Origin: Athripsodes cinereus
Taxonomy: Eukaryota > Arthropoda > Insecta > Trichoptera > Leptoceridae
Reading direction: 5' to 3'
NCBI GenBank assembly: GCA_947579605.1
Contig: OX388325.1
Span: 9,047,572-9,111,571 of the forward strand
DNA: 64,000 nt
Below are positions 23,523-35,214 of this stretch, piece by piece. Below the pieces are notes generated by a model, which was not told where the DNA came from, did no database searches, and saw nothing but the letters and a program-made list of their open reading frames with translations. Numbering within the stretch: position 1 is the first letter of the stretch; the number at the start of each line of letters is the position of its first letter. Made by a program: the position numbers and the translations under genes.

Positions 23523-23919
23523 TTTACTCAGAATAAAAATCTTTCCTGTACACAATACAATACTACCTCAAACTTGTATAATTGTAAGACAGTTCTGGAT
23601 GTAAATTTGCTTACAATATATTCGCTCCATACATATTTTTGTATTCCATCTACAAGATTACGAAATTAACTCCACACGCACCACACACCAATTCATTGTA
23701 ATTGAATTTTGTTTTCTTGTATTTCAAGGTTTCGTGTCTGCCCAGCATGCAACACTTCAGTATTAGGAACACATTAACACACCTATCCATATTCATAGAT
23801 ATATTTAAATCTTTTATGTTGTTTCTAAAACTGAATAATTTTATTGAAATAGTGCATTCGAACATACGTTATGAATAATATGAATATTTGATGAATTAGT
23901 ATTAAACCAATCAGACAAC

Positions 23920-24174
23920 TTGAGAAGAATTCAATCGGAAGAAGTGGGAAAACGTCCCAACGCTCGTGAATTGGCTCTAGACTGGCTTAAGCGATCACTT
24001 TCGGTGTCCATGGAAAACGTTCACCTATTCTGCCATTCCCACTGTCACGATATCACGATGCCGGATAAGGATGGAATCACTTCTCACCTACATAACTTAA
24101 ATACGAAAAATACCTACACAATAGATTTACAATTTCTAAAAGTAAATGACAAGAAACGATTATTTCGTAGCTAA
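23920..24174 (+). other. Unrecognised open frame of 84 codons
   Basis: The frame begins MRRIQSEEVGKRPNAREL and continues ALDWLKRSLSVSMENVH. Its composition is less AT-driven than the surroundings, and residues 5-50 look protein-like. I do not recognise a family. There is no obvious poly(A) signal immediately after it and no clear promoter. It could be a relic exon of a transposon, a host exon, or chance. Confidence 0.2.
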
Positions 24175-24534
24175 ATTTATTGCCCTTAAGCGTTTGAATA
24201 TGTGTAAATATCACACATTACACGTTTTAGGTAGAAAGTGAATTTTTAGATGAGACAAACCTTTGGACGAACTGCTTAAAAAACGCCCAGGCCCACCCAC
24301 AAGACTTCTAAGTTTTTCCATAAAATTAAAATGTACTCATGATAATGTACCGATCTTCCGCACAGCGGGCCACACCTGTCTCACAGATAATTATATTTCT
24401 CGAGTGAGCAAATAAAGGTAATGATCCTATACATAAATTAAAAATTTAATTAAACATGGCAGCGTCTAATGATATTGATCTATCTACCTACAACGCCTAT
24501 CAGTGTCCGCGCGAAGTCAAATTTAACATTTTTT

Positions 24535-24580
24535 GACGTGGTGTACCTCAAGGCTCGGACGTGGGTCCGGGTACTTCGTG
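24535..24580 (+). pseudogene. Tiny reverse-transcriptase motif relic
   Basis: Between two stops the plus frame reads RGVPQGSDVGPGTS. This matches the conserved non-LTR reverse-transcriptase motif G-V-P-Q-G-S-x-L-G-P. Nothing else of the domain survives nearby. Confidence 0.4.
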
Positions 24581-26139
24581 ACAAATTAACATAACAAAAT
24601 AATCTCGGTTATTATTATGTGCATTGAATTTTGCTCCGTATTACTACTGACATTGAATTATCTTTGAATTTCCATTTATTCCCATTAAAAAAAAACATAG
24701 AGAATTGACAAAACATTCATAAAAGAAAAAAAAATGATCCTGTAAGGGCAACCCCCCAACTGACCGTGTCTACAGCATGCACGTTGAGAGATGGCATAAT
24801 GTGAGATTTCATTGCGCAATTACGTAAAATTGTTTGATGATAAATATGTACTTTAAAAATAAGAACGTCTGTAATGTATGAAGCAATAAAAAAACAATAT
24901 ATCACTGACAGATTACTTAAATCTAAATTCTGTAGGACCATTTAAGGACGGTGTAAAGTTCTCATACATCTCTATGATTAGTGACCACATGTCGTCAAAA
25001 CTAATAAAAATATGAACATTTACTCACATTTATTACACACACAAGCACGAGAATCGTCTTTAACGTGAATAACTATTTTTACGTGGGCTTTTAAATAATT
25101 TTATTTTTAAATGACAACGCTAGTGACAGATGTAATGATAATATTGGATTTACGTACGAGTGTTGCCACTCTTTTCGGAATATAATAACATCATATTATC
25201 ATTATTCTCATATTAATACTCCGTGGGTGTGTTTAGAAAAGATAAGTCGTTGAATGCCCAATTTAAATACATAAATATTGTTTATTGATCGCGGAGAAAA
25301 TGGAAATTGTAAAGAAATGAATTCAAGAGGCACTAAAGAAGCTTCTAAAACGTGTTTTGATGAAGTATTGTCAATTTCTAAGTCAAAGAATATTTTAATG
25401 TCTTATGAAGTTCAAAATTGAGGATTGTTGATATGAGTTCACATTTCATGAATTTCTACTTTTAACAAGTTCCATAATCATTAATTGTTCATTTCAGGTT
25501 TTGGGAGAATGCTGTTAATAGTTATGAAAACGGCGCCGGCGCCTAAGCAGTCTTAATCGATTCGTGCATTGCCATAATCCTATTTGGTTTAATATTTCAG
25601 ACTTCGCACATCAATTTCTGTCACTTAATGAATAAGACATTGTCCTCATGCAAGTATCATAGGATCAACGAAATTTTAATGCAACTTAATTACATTCATT
25701 CGACGAAGAATAAAATACATATCGTGATGGTTTCACTACGTATTTGTCTGCATACCCATTTCGTTTCTTTCTAAAGGAGTTTCCACAATTTGCTGCACTT
25801 TGCGAATAATATACCCGTGCGGTGAATTTCGCACTTATCGGTTTGTCCTCAAGGTTGCCAGTTAGGGTCAATGTAATTTAAATCCGTCCGTAATTACTTT
25901 CATTCAACTGATTATTATCATAAATGATTACAGCAAGATACTATGTTTGGTAAGTCTCAATAATAAGTGGATATTATATTAAACATACAATAATCTGAAC
26001 ATTAATATTTTTTTCATAATTAGATGACAATAAATCAGGCGTCTGTTGTTTTTATGTATTTTTATAATTTATATAGATAGTGATATGTCGCGATAAATTA
26101 TTATGGGACTAGTTTTAAATCCTCGGCAACTCGGGCATT
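24581..26139. other. Unassigned sequence
   Basis: Short background ORFs (24717-24941 and 25686-25871 minus). A GC-rich palindrome GGCGCCGGCGCC is at about 25532. Confidence 0.4.
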
Positions 26140-26245
26140 ATGCAGTATGACCAGATATTTCAGGAGGGACACGTGTTGAGCACACCAAATAGAATAGGAT
26201 GCAAGAAGATTTGTATGACAGTGACGGAAGGGAAAAGGTATGATG
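26140..26245 (+). pseudogene. RTE-like LINE fragment, strongly diverged
   Basis: The frame MQYDQIFQEGHVLSTPNR, then IGCKKICMTVTEGK, aligns with HVDQILKDGRVLSKRNR and RACMRNCMTVEEAK of the 16152 copy. It lacks the 3' end and is much older. Confidence 0.6.
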
Positions 26246-26389
26246 AGATATATAAAAAATTAAAAATAAAATGTCAATCTGTCTATTTAGGCAGAGCCTG
26301 CTCAATGGAAATAAAATGTATTCAACTATTCTCAATTTATAAAACCAAATTTGAACAAATGTTTCAATAATAATGTCCCAATACAGGTG

Positions 26390-26515
26390 CATTGTACCTA
26401 GTGGGGCAGCAACACCGACACATTGTTAATTTTTACATAAATAACGTATTATTATTGATATAAATGTGTTGTAAATGTTTTTATGAATAAAGAAATTTGA
26501 ATTCGAAAAAAAAAA
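26390..26515 (+). repeat. Retroposed 3' end with AATAAA and poly(A)
   Basis: A short AT-rich segment with an AATAAA signal near 26485 and an A run at about 26504-26514. It looks like the 3' terminus of a reverse-transcribed RNA. The source is unknown. Confidence 0.45.
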
Positions 26516-26559
26516 TTTAGCGATCCGAATAGTTTCTTTTCTCTACATTATTGATAACC

Positions 26560-26665
26560 CCCATCAACGCCCCGCTTGGGAGTATAGGGCAGCAACAAAG
26601 TCCCTCCATTCAGCTTGACACTGGGCCAATCTGCACTTCTTATAATTCCTAACATACCTAACGCT
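26560..26665 (-). pseudogene. LINE C-terminal fragment
   Basis: The minus-strand frame reads CRLAQCQAEWRDFVAALYSQ, then AG. This resembles the LINE terminal motif A-x-DRxxWRxxVxALxxx. About 30 codons survive. Confidence 0.5.
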
Positions 26666-27471
26666 CTGATGTCAATGTCATAAGAACAGCGTATTGTAAA
26701 AAAAGACAGCCGAGATGGTAGGAAATTTGTTAATTAAAGAACCGTGGTCTTTTAACCCGATTTTTATAAGACATTAACAAAACTGGACCCGTTCAAAAAC
26801 ATGTAAGGAAAACATACGTATAAACATTAAAACAAAAGATTGTAATGACGGGTAGTATAGAAGTATCCACGGGCAAGCCATTACCATTGGGCGGTTCTCC
26901 CACGTGTAGCTACATAGCCCCAGTACCACAAAGACAAATAATGTCGTTGGATAACACTATACGTATATTAATAACAATATCTGGCTCTCTGACGAAGGCC
27001 TTTAGAGGACGCGTATAGTGGATATCGTAGGCTTACATTACAAGTTCGACAGCATTTCTGCATTATTTTTAGAACCATTGTATTCGTGTTGTTATAATAA
27101 GAAGTGCTGACTTATCCAGATCGATCTAAACCAATCATGACCTGAATACAGTAATATCGTTAAGAGATTACATTCAACTATGTGAAGATGTCATATCAAG
27201 AAAATATTATGTTGTACTCACTGAAAATATTATGTGGTGTACCACGAAATCTCCCACGAGTGAGATAGCCAGGGTTTTACTGAATTTAATGAACCTACAG
27301 CTCGATCTCCTTGAGCCAAAAAACTCTTTGAACTGTCTATCAGTAGGTAACGGAAGAAATCCTCTTAAATTTCCGTATATTTATTTATTTACTTTTCCAT
27401 CATGAATCTGGTTTTATGCCAATATATCATGTTTCATTTATCTTCAAAATAATCAAGAAAGGCAATTTATT
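26666..27471. other. Unassigned sequence
   Basis: No ORF above background and no matched repeat. Confidence 0.4.
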
Positions 27472-27550
27472 CTGAATGCCTTCATTTTTATTGGCACGTA
27501 CAGGATAACTAACCGTGCGCCGGGATACGCCGTGAAGGTGCGGGATACAT
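27472..27550 (+). repeat. Family A 3' fragment, diverged
   Basis: CTGAATGCCTTCATTTTTAT, TGGCACGTACAGGATAAC and GGGATACGCCGTGAAGGTG. Confidence 0.5.
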
Positions 27551-28134
27551 AGATAACATTATTCCATCGACAAAACAGAAATATGTTTTCCGCTCTATGG
27601 TTTTCCGTGTAAAAAGCATCACGGAAAATAACTATTGATAATAAAAGGAAAAGGATTCATCAAAACAATTATTACATACAATTACAATACATTAAAAACT
27701 TTAAGTAAAAATATGCTTTAATATGATTATTACAATAATAAAACAATAAAAATACCAAGAGAACTCATTAAGTTTTGATTGGCCAGTAACATCACGAAAT
27801 GCCAAGACGGTAATATATTATATTATAATAACATTATCAAGACATTATTATCCTTGAATAAAACTAAAAAAAACATCCAGTTCTTCTTCTCAGCACCTTC
27901 TAAAATCTTTAATTGTTGGTATGCAATGTCGAAATTCCAACCCATCATCATTCGTCTGTCAGTTAGTCGTGTTGGATTGTTTTCAATCACAAGTATCAAC
28001 AAGTAATTACGAAGGTTTAATAAACAATTTAGTACATTCATTATGAAAGATCTCGACATGCTTTTTGTTTCTACATAGGTAGATAGAGTGGTGGAGGACA
28101 TACGCTGTAGCACATACATCCATCATGCTTAGAT
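27551..28134. other. Unassigned AT-rich sequence
   Basis: Overlapping opposite-strand ORFs (27779-28006 and 27823-28119) show no domain. Confidence 0.4.
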
Positions 28135-28215
28135 TGTCAGGGGACAGGCAAGAGTAGAAGAGGAAAATTAGGCTCGTTGCAGATCAATTCAGTGAATTGT
28201 GATTTAGAAGAATGC
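28135..28215 (+). pseudogene. LINE C-terminal scrap
   Basis: GGGGACAGGCAAG, then GAAGAGGAAAATTAGGCTCG and TTGCAGATCAATTC read approximately as EWRRK, L-V-A-D-Q-F-S after a frameshift. The same end occurs at 32878 and 50128. Confidence 0.4.
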
Positions 28216-28284
28216 ATCGGTTAATTATAGCATTAATCAAAATGAAGATATAGGCAATTCTCGGCCAAAAAACATCAAACGTCA

Positions 28285-28335
28285 AAAAACACTTGTGGGA
28301 TATGTCGTGATGGCGTAGTAGTAATAGTTGTGTGA
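28285..28335 (+). repeat. Family A 3' end
   Basis: CACTTGTGGGATATGTCGTG, then ATGGCGTAGTAGTAATAG. The TAG-repeat tail is clear. Confidence 0.65.
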
Positions 28336-28800
28336 CTTTGATTTATTTACTCAGTTCTCTTGATAATGTCATCTTAACGAAAGTAAATTTATTAAACATG
28401 ATAAAGTTAAATTTATCGATCAACGGTTTCTGGTGGAAATACATTAAATATTGTATTTTCATTGTCAATATTTATGTATACTAATATTACCTACTATATT
28501 ATGATTGTTCTTGTGAAATGATAGGGTACAATGAGTATATTTCTGGGTTGATAGAGAGTTTTTTTTCTGTATTTACTTTATTTTAATGTTTTCTTATCAA
28601 CTCAAATGTTTTGTTTTTTTTTTGGATTTTGTTAATTTTAATGTTTATTCTCCACTGATTAAGTTATAGATTTCTTAGTTGTATGTTGGTTTACCTTTTT
28701 GTATTTTTCTATTTAGATGTAAAATATATGATTTATTGTTAAAGGCTTATAATAGCCGTTTATTGTGGAAAATAAAATCAAATAAAATAAATAAAAAATA
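28336..28800 (+). repeat. T-rich sequence ending in a LINE-type 3' tail
   Basis: The end (28735-28800) reads TTAAAGGCTTATAATAGCCG, TTTATTGTGGAAAATAAAAT. It is similar to GTAAAGGCTATTTTTGCCGT at 42509-42555, suggesting a shared retroelement 3' terminus with AATAAA-like repeats. Confidence 0.45.
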
Positions 28801-29091
28801 AAATGATATAAATTATTCAGTGCAACTACTAAATATTTAGTTTCATTTTAGTTTATATGTTTTTTACATAATGTGAACGCACAAAACCCTCAAACATTTA
28901 AATTATAGCTAATCTGTTGATGAAATAAAACTCTCAGCGAAATATTACAGACAAATGGCGAAGTCACGAAATCTACAGAAGCATCAAATGAATTTGCAAA
29001 TAAACAATTAGTAGGTACAACAAAATAGTATTACCCAACTGAATACTCTGTGAGAAATGATGGCGTACTATGAAGCTACAGATATCTAGCT

Positions 29092-29190
29092 ATACCATCA
29101 CGACATATCCCTCAAGGGGTGTAGCCAGCGCACTAACTCCATGTAATAATACATTCAGGACTGATGTGTGCCATAAAAAATAGCACATTC
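29092..29190 (-). repeat. Family A element, partial
   Basis: Antisense TATACCATCACGACATATCC, GTGTAGCCAGCGCAC and TCCATGTAATAATACATTCA. Confidence 0.65.
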
Positions 29191-29282
29191 ACGATAGGTG
29201 CCATAGGGACTCCATCGTTAACATACGATTTACCAGTAAGTCCCGAAATTAGATTGTGGCCTTAGGGAGACCTTTATTCACA

Positions 29283-29400
29283 TTTTTTTTTATATATTTA
29301 TTTTATTCACAATTACACAGTATACATTGATATTACATTAATAAACCAATATAACACACAGTAAAAATGCTCCCTCCATAAGCAACTAAATGGTTGTGCG
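29283..29400 (-). terminator. Minus-strand 3' UTR with AATAAA and poly(A)
   Basis: On the minus strand the sequence ends with GTGAATAAAATAAATATAT and nine A residues (T run 29283-29291; AATAAA complement 29302-29307). It follows the small ORF at 29672-29833 by about 270 bp on that strand. This is either the end of a retroposed transcript or the genuine 3' end of a minus-strand gene. Confidence 0.45.
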
Positions 29401-29671
29401 GAGGGTCGGTTATTTCAATTATAACATTAACACACATATAAGAATCAGCTAGAAATATTAATACACATATAAGAATTTGTTACAAATAGTAAACTTTCAG
29501 TTCTCATGTACGTTCATCAAACGTTCAACAAAATCTACCAGCACAATACAAAATTAAACCAATACAATTATTCACAACGTCAAAACAATATACAAATCAG
29601 TTGGATCAATTTTCCTCTCATCAACATTAACACAAACACACATACACAGAAATACATCACTTTTACGCGAT

Positions 29672-29833
29672 TCAGTGCTCAATGATGACATCATGAGCCT
29701 GAATCTCAAAATTGTCGCTGAAAGTGTTATCCCGTCTTATCCAGCCTAATTCGATTAATTTCGACTTCGACCTCATATAATGCACATAATCACCGCACAG
29801 CAAAGAATATATAAATAAAAATAACGATTCCAT
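29672..29833 (-). CDS. Possible small ORF of 53 codons, unknown
   Basis: An ATG-initiated minus frame begins MESLFLFIYSLLCGDYVHYM. It continues with a charged part ending SDNFEIQAHDVIIEH. The first 13 residues are hydrophobic and signal-like; the rest has balanced composition unlike the AT-driven background ORFs. An in-frame stop lies seven codons upstream. A poly(A)-signalled 3' UTR follows. I do not recognise a family. It could be a small secreted peptide, the last exon of a host gene, or a transposon relic. Confidence 0.25.
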   Translation of the reverse strand: MESLFLFIYSLLCGDYVHYMRSKSKLIELGWIRRDNTFSDNFEIQAHDVIIEH

Positions 29834-30194
29834 TACGTATATACATAAAGTATATTATATATTAAATAATTATAGTTGTTATAGCACAATAGTAATAATA
29901 TTACCTATTCTGTGATTTATTGTTATGTTATTTTGATGATTATTATAATATGTCGGTACATAATAATCATAATAAATAATAAATTGGTATCTATATATTG
30001 CATTATAATTGGGATGATGATGTGCAATTCACTAAGATTTTGTATGAAGGTAGTGTCGTTCTTTTCATTGATTTCGACACTGTAGGAAACATACATCGTT
30101 ATTATTTTGATCTATGTCATTGAATTAGGCACCGTTTTTTAAGGTATGATGATTTATGCCACCTGTCGTGAATATCTTAATCATATATTTGCAC
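29834..30194. other. Unassigned AT-rich sequence
   Basis: No coding signal seen. Confidence 0.4.
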
Positions 30195-30275
30195 GAAGTG
30201 GACAGCTCGCATGTTTATAACACGCAGTTATTTTACTGGTCACCCTATTGTCAGATATGCTGTGATGGTATAGAC
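30195..30275 (+). repeat. Family A 3' fragment
   Basis: GCACGAAGTGGACAGCTCGC, ATGTTTATAACACGCAG and ATATGCTGTGATGGTATAG. Confidence 0.65.
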
Positions 30276-30577
30276 AGATCGTTCTTTTTAAATAATTCTC
30301 TATTTTGGTCCCTGTGTCATTTTTATTATATGTAAGTGACGCCCATTATACTTTACATGGATATATATTATTAAAACCAAAGTTTCATAACCAAGTTTTT
30401 TAAGTGAATCTGGATTTGCCCAAATCAATTCTCCAAATTCTCTCAGAGTAAACGTATTCATGAGTTTTTCTTAAAACTGGCTACTATACCGTGTGTGACA
30501 AAATTCAAGTATAGGGGTGGGGTGGGTTCTGCATTAAGATATTAAGACATTTCGATTCTTTTGCTCAACAAAAGGCT

Positions 30578-30828
30578 TTCCGTGGAGCACCCGGCAAAGA
30601 ATTTGTCTCCCACTTAAACCGCAAGTTTAAGAATGTTCTGTAAAAGGTTGGTGTTAAAAAAATAAAGACATTTTCCGTCTTAAATTTCGCGATGAGGTTT
30701 GCCAACTATGCAGAATTACTTAATTTTTCTTGGCACGGTGAAGGCAGCTTGCATGTTTATTACGTGCAGCTAGTCTTCCGGCTCCTCACTTGTGGGATAT
30801 GCCGTGATGGCGTAGTAGTAGCAGCAGA
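30578..30828 (+). repeat. Family A element, full length
   Basis: The head CCGTGGAGCACCCGGCAAAG, the middle TCTGTAAAAGGTTGGTGTT, GCGATGAGGTTTGCC and GGCACGGTGAAGGCAGC, and the 3' end ACTTGTGGGATATGCCGTG with a TAGTAGTAG tail are all present in order. Confidence 0.85.
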
Positions 30829-31094
30829 TTAACAAATAGTTTGACAACATACTGCAACTATTAATAATACGATAAGTTAACTTACTATTTCGACTGCAAA
30901 CTGCAATACTGAATTCAACAGGTAAAGCAGTGAATTATAGTTCATAATACCATGTATACACACTGCAAAAGATATGCAGCGTTTTGAACAGTGTAATATG
31001 TATATTGTATTGGTTTATGTTACAGCTTCGGATCTCCGCGGGGCATCGCTGTTTTATAATACTAGTACATATATTGCATAACAGTTCGTGATAC

Positions 31095-31690
31095 TCGGTT
31101 CATGATAACGATTGAGAAGGCAGCTAGAACAAGCACACATACATAGATCCATGCCCCTTTTTTACGGAGAATGCAGAAATTAATTCTTCTAAGTGTAGCT
31201 TATACCTACCCATACAAACTTTCATTGTGATCTGTTGATTAATATCCCTTTTTTGGTTGAAGAGTCAGTTTCAATTTTATTGTATTATCAGTTTCAAGTT
31301 TCAAGTTGTAAATGTTTTTACTTCATTCAAAAAATGTATTTTGTGCATTATTCTGTAAATAAAGAATATTAATGTTTGATCAGCTGATAAAATGGTATAA
31401 ATATTGAAGGATGATGTACGAAATTTGATGAATGTGGAGGCATTTTGTGTGGTAGGTGTTATAATATTCTTAAATTGGCCCTCATAAAAAAATATAAAAC
31501 CTTATTCGTATTTGAATTTATGTAAATTTAGCACACGAAAACTACCATAACATATAAAATATCAAATATCAATACAACTTACTCTTGTTATTATCAAAGA
31601 AATACAATAGAAAAATTTAAAGTCTAATTTCACACCGCCATTTTGGTTAGTGGACCCTTGTTCTAGCTACGGTGTCAGTAAAGTATAAAC
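31095..31690. mobile_element. Candidate TIR element E, copy 1
   Basis: The left end has AGCTAGAACAAG (from about 31121) and the right end has its near-complement CTTGTTCTAGCTAC (about 31669). The internal blocks TTTTTTACGGAGAATGCA, TTGGTTGAAGAGTCAG and TTTCAAGTTGTAAATGTTTT recur in copy 2 (52715-53262). A block at about 31440-31490 looks like a family B 5' segment inserted in reverse. The target duplication is unresolved. Confidence 0.5.
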
Positions 31691-31939
31691 ATGGGAAGGC
31701 ACAACTATATTCTACGCTACACCTAATAATAAAATTACTTTTCTATGTCTATACGTGTTTGTAATATTATTACGTAGTACGTTCTACGTGCAAGTACGTG
31801 ATGCAAAAGTAATAGATATAATTATACAAAATCACGAGATCACCTGATACCAAGACACCTAAGTTTTAAACAGTTACAGCGCCGAATTGTGACTGCTCCT
31901 TGCTTCTCATTTCCAAACCACAATATTATTCCGTATTAC

Positions 31940-32205
31940 TTCCTGTTACAAAAAGACTGACAAAGAGGATATACTTGTTTGAAAGAAGGGGTGTGAGGAA
32001 GCGCGGGCGTCCGAGAACCATGTGGCTTGATCACGTGGATCAAATTCTCAAGGACGATCGTGTGTTGAGTAAGAGGAACCGACGTGCGCGCATGAGAAAT
32101 TGTGTGAATGTAGAAGAAGCGAAAGAAGTATTTAAAGATTGATCTATATGGCGTTCCATTCTCTCTGCCTACCCCACTTGGAACACGGCGTGAAAGTATA
32201 GTATG
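31940..32205 (+). pseudogene. RTE-like LINE 3' fragment
   Basis: The frame KRLTKRIYLFERRGVRKRGR, PRTMWLDHVDQILKDDRVLS and MRNCVNVEEAKEVFKD ends at a premature stop at about 32140. The following SIWRSILSAYPTWNT is still readable before the tail. It is more diverged than the 7178 and 16152 copies. Confidence 0.8.
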
Positions 32206-32877
32206 GTATAAAGTAAATAAACGCTTGTGGCAGTATAAATGTTGCCGCAGTTAACTTGCCTTTGAAAAATACTTGTCATTTACTCGCTTCTCTCCGTGCC
32301 ATATTTCAAATTTCATTTCATCAATTTCATTTCCTATTTCAAAAACACAACACTTTAAGAAATAACCGATCGCTGCTATAGGAGCTTATTAAAGCTAGGA
32401 GCACCGTTACACTATGTACGAAGTACCTATTATAGAACGTAACATTATCTACTAGGACAACAGGACTTGGAAACTGGTTGTCTGAATCTCAACAAGTGAT
32501 CTTCAATAGCGGCAATAGAAATAATAGCAACCAGGCAGCATGCTATGTATGCCGTAAAGAGGAATGCGGAAACTGTGCGGCAACTATACCCTAAGCCTTT
32601 CGGTAAATGTTTTACAGAATCGGTGTACTGTAGAAGGTACTTATGTAATAATATATCGATTGAATTTATTGAGAATCTACATAATATATTATTTATGCTT
32701 AGGATGTGTAATGTTATACTTACACTATATATTATTAACAGAATATTTGTTTAATAGGCGCATATTTCAGATGTGTTTTATTTCTTATTGCTTTGTTTTC
32801 TTCTCAAGTGGAACATGAAAAAGTTAAAATAAGATCATATTATGATATCGCACGATTCAAAACATGCTAAAACTAAA
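32206..32877. other. Unassigned sequence
   Basis: Two overlapping plus frames (32545-32754, 32564-32818) lack any recognisable domain. Confidence 0.4.
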
Positions 32878-32945
32878 AATACTGGCGGGAGACAGGGAAG
32901 AATGGAAAAACAAGCTTGTTGCAGACCAATCAAGTTGGTTGTGAC
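32878..32945 (+). pseudogene. LINE C-terminal scrap
   Basis: The frame AGDREEWKNKLVADQSSWL, stop, is the same terminus as EEWRRKSKLNADQSSGL at 50128 (minus strand). Confidence 0.6.
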
Positions 32946-33035
32946 CAGAATTTATACTCTTACGATGTGACACGAGTTATTTGAATTTTGTTTTATCATA
33001 TTTTAAAATGACGATCAAAAGAAAATACTCAAAAA

Positions 33036-33199
33036 AGCCCAGTGGCAGAAGTAGCATCGGGGGGCCAAAGTTGAGATGGGTGGACGGGGCGGAAAAGGAC
33101 CTGCGAGCTTTGGGCGTGACCACTTGGTGGCGAGAGTTGATGGATAGGAGGGAGTGGAGACGACTTCTTGAGGAGGCCAAGACCCACACAGGGTTGTAG
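33036..33199 (+). pseudogene. LINE C-terminal fragment with GAT tail
   Basis: The frame KPSGRSSIGGPKLRWVDGAE, KDLRALGVTTWWRELMDRRE, WRRLLEEAKTHTGL, stop is the canonical LINE C-terminus: GRP-x-LRW-x-DG, DLRxLGV-xxW, DRxxWRxLLEEAxTHxGL. It is followed by CGCCACTGATGATGATGATA, a simple-repeat tail. It is the best preserved member of its family here but is severely 5'-truncated. Confidence 0.8.
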
Positions 33200-33249
33200 C
33201 GCCACTGATGATGATGATATTTTAAAATACACCACACAATTACAGGATA

Positions 33250-33267
33250 CTCTCTCTCTCTCTCTCT
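33250..33267. repeat. CT microsatellite
   Basis: About nine CT units. Confidence 0.85.
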
Positions 33268-33365
33268 ATTAACATTCGCCTCCAGTCTCCCCTGTTCTCA
33301 GTGGTCGATTTCCAATTTGCCACCTGGAGAAGCTGCGCCGCATCCTTTCTCACTTCAGTACAGGA
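33268..33365 (-). pseudogene. Possible LINE C-terminal scrap
   Basis: The minus frame AAQLLQVANWKSTTENRGDW, RRML loosely fits an A-x-NRxxWRxxL LINE terminus, and the CT/GA repeat lies at its 3' side like a tail. Weak. Confidence 0.35.
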
Positions 33366-33439
33366 TTACATGATAAATTAATTATATTATTCAAAAACGG
33401 ATCAAACAGACATTTATTATCGATAATACCAATTAAAGA

Positions 33440-33570
33440 AGGTGTCGTAATTATTTATTTATTTCAATACAAAGAGGTAAAATAAAAAATATTTGGCATT
33501 CTAGGTCCGTTTATATAATACCTTTAGTCATGTCAGCTACAGGGGTAACTCCGAAATCTTTCATAAATAA
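33440..33570 (-). repeat. Retroelement 3' end with AAATA tail
   Basis: The minus strand ends with AAATAAATAAATAATTA, preceded by GGACCTAGAATGCC and GGAGTTACCCCTGTAGC. These look like a LINE 3' UTR. Confidence 0.45.
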
Positions 33571-34446
33571 TTTACAAAAATTAGATTTACCGGTTAATTT
33601 GTATATTAAAATTCAAAAATCTATTATAATAAACACACATATTTTAAAAAAGTTTTTGATCACAGATATTTCAGGCACAATGCTGGTATTTTGATCCCGC
33701 GTTTTGAGCCTAATCCTTTGATATCCTGTATATCTGGATAGGTGAATTTTTCCCGGCATTAGACTGTTAAGTTTTTGTGTGACCATGACTGATCATATGG
33801 AGACTAATCTGGTTGAATAGTGCTGAGAAGTGTGGATGGCAATTCTACCGCCGCGTATAAAAAAAATAACACGAAATATCACAGGTTACTGACGCCAACT
33901 GACAATTACTGACATAAGTAAATATATTTATATTCCGCAAATCCTCGTCGTAAAAACAAAAACCATAAATGTCAATTTTATTGACATAGTAATAGCAATT
34001 CGTTGGACGACAATGACCCCATAAATTAACATAGTTACAGTTTCAATTTAAATTTAAAATCACAACGAGACTGTTAACACAATGAATATTAATTGTAAAA
34101 ACAGTGGAAATCCTATATCAACGTCTATTACAACAATAGATCCCACAAAGTACAACATTATAATACACACAGTCCGGAAAACCACACAACTGCAGTTATA
34201 TGTTCATACGTTAATATTACGAGTATAATACTCTTTGTCATTATTTTTGAAACGCGTATGGTACTGATAGTTGTAACGTATAAACAAAAGTACTGACGAT
34301 AGGTACATCCTACGCTAAAACAATTATATTATTATTGTGAAGTAAGTACCAAAACATGACACAACTTCCTTTATAATAATACAGAAGATTTTATTTCAAT
34401 AAAGACTTGTACTTCGTTCACTCGTTGATATTTATAGCTGAGCAAA
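33571..34446. other. Unassigned sequence
   Basis: A block at about 33825-33860 (GTGTGGATGGCAATTCTACC, GCCGCGTA) is similar to 43775-43800. Otherwise nothing recognised. Confidence 0.4.
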
Positions 34447-34582
34447 ACACTGAGCACCTCCTGACATGGCCAATGGCTCCCAGACAGTGTCACTGGGAGC
34501 TGCAAGAGAGGTCGTGGCATTCTGGGAGGGAATGGGAATATGGATTTTAATGTTTTTGTTATTTTATCGTTTGCTGACCGAC
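34447..34582 (+). repeat. Dispersed repeat C, copy 2
   Basis: GCACCTCCTGACATGGCCAA, TGGCTCCCAGACAGTGTCAC and AATGGGAATATGGATTTTAA match the complement of 13727-13905. Confidence 0.55.
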
Positions 34583-34687
34583 ACGAAAAGAAGAGGAAGA
34601 TTTATAGCTCACTTTATTTCCAGAAAATATATAATATAAGAATAATTATTTGCCTGAATAAAATCAGTTGAATTTGTATAAGGCAGA

Positions 34688-34866
34688 TGTTTGAAAAAAA
34701 AAAGACATTTTACGTCTTCAATTCAACGATAAAGTTTGCCAACCAATCTAAATGTCTTAATTTTTTGTTGGCACGGAGAGGTCAGCCTGCATGCTTATTA
34801 CATACAGCTGGTCTGCTGGCTATCCCACTTTCAGGATTTGCCTTGATTGTGTAGAAGTATTAGTAT
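34688..34866 (+). repeat. Family A element, 3' two thirds
   Basis: GACATTTTACGTCTTCAATT, GTTGGCACGGAGAGGTCAGC, CTGCATGCTTATTACATACA and GCTGGTCTGCTGGCTATCCC. Confidence 0.78.
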
Positions 34867-35214
34867 GTTGTGTATATTTTGTATGAAAGTGGAAGGAAAT
34901 ATCATAGTGTCCGAGTGACGTTTTATTTTTATTGTTATTATTGTTCTTATATATTGCTGCTCATCACTATTGTCTTGTACACATTGTATGTATTATGTTA
35001 TTTCTTTATTCTTATAATAGTATGTTTTATCAAAACACATGTACGTAATGTAATTTTCAGCATCCTCTCTACCTACCAACTAATCTTAGAATCTACTGAA
35101 GTCATAGTGTACCGAATTCAGATTCATTTTATCAGCAGCAATAATATCTTGTTCATGAAATTTCTATTACACTCATGTGACATAATAATTTAAAACTACG
35201 AGGCGATCTCAAAA

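Noticed and set aside
34870..35193. 107-codon hydrophobic plus ORF as a membrane protein
   Set aside because: Composition is that of AT-rich DNA (Tyr/Ile/Leu runs), with no domain, and it abuts a family A tail and a LINE 3' UTR.
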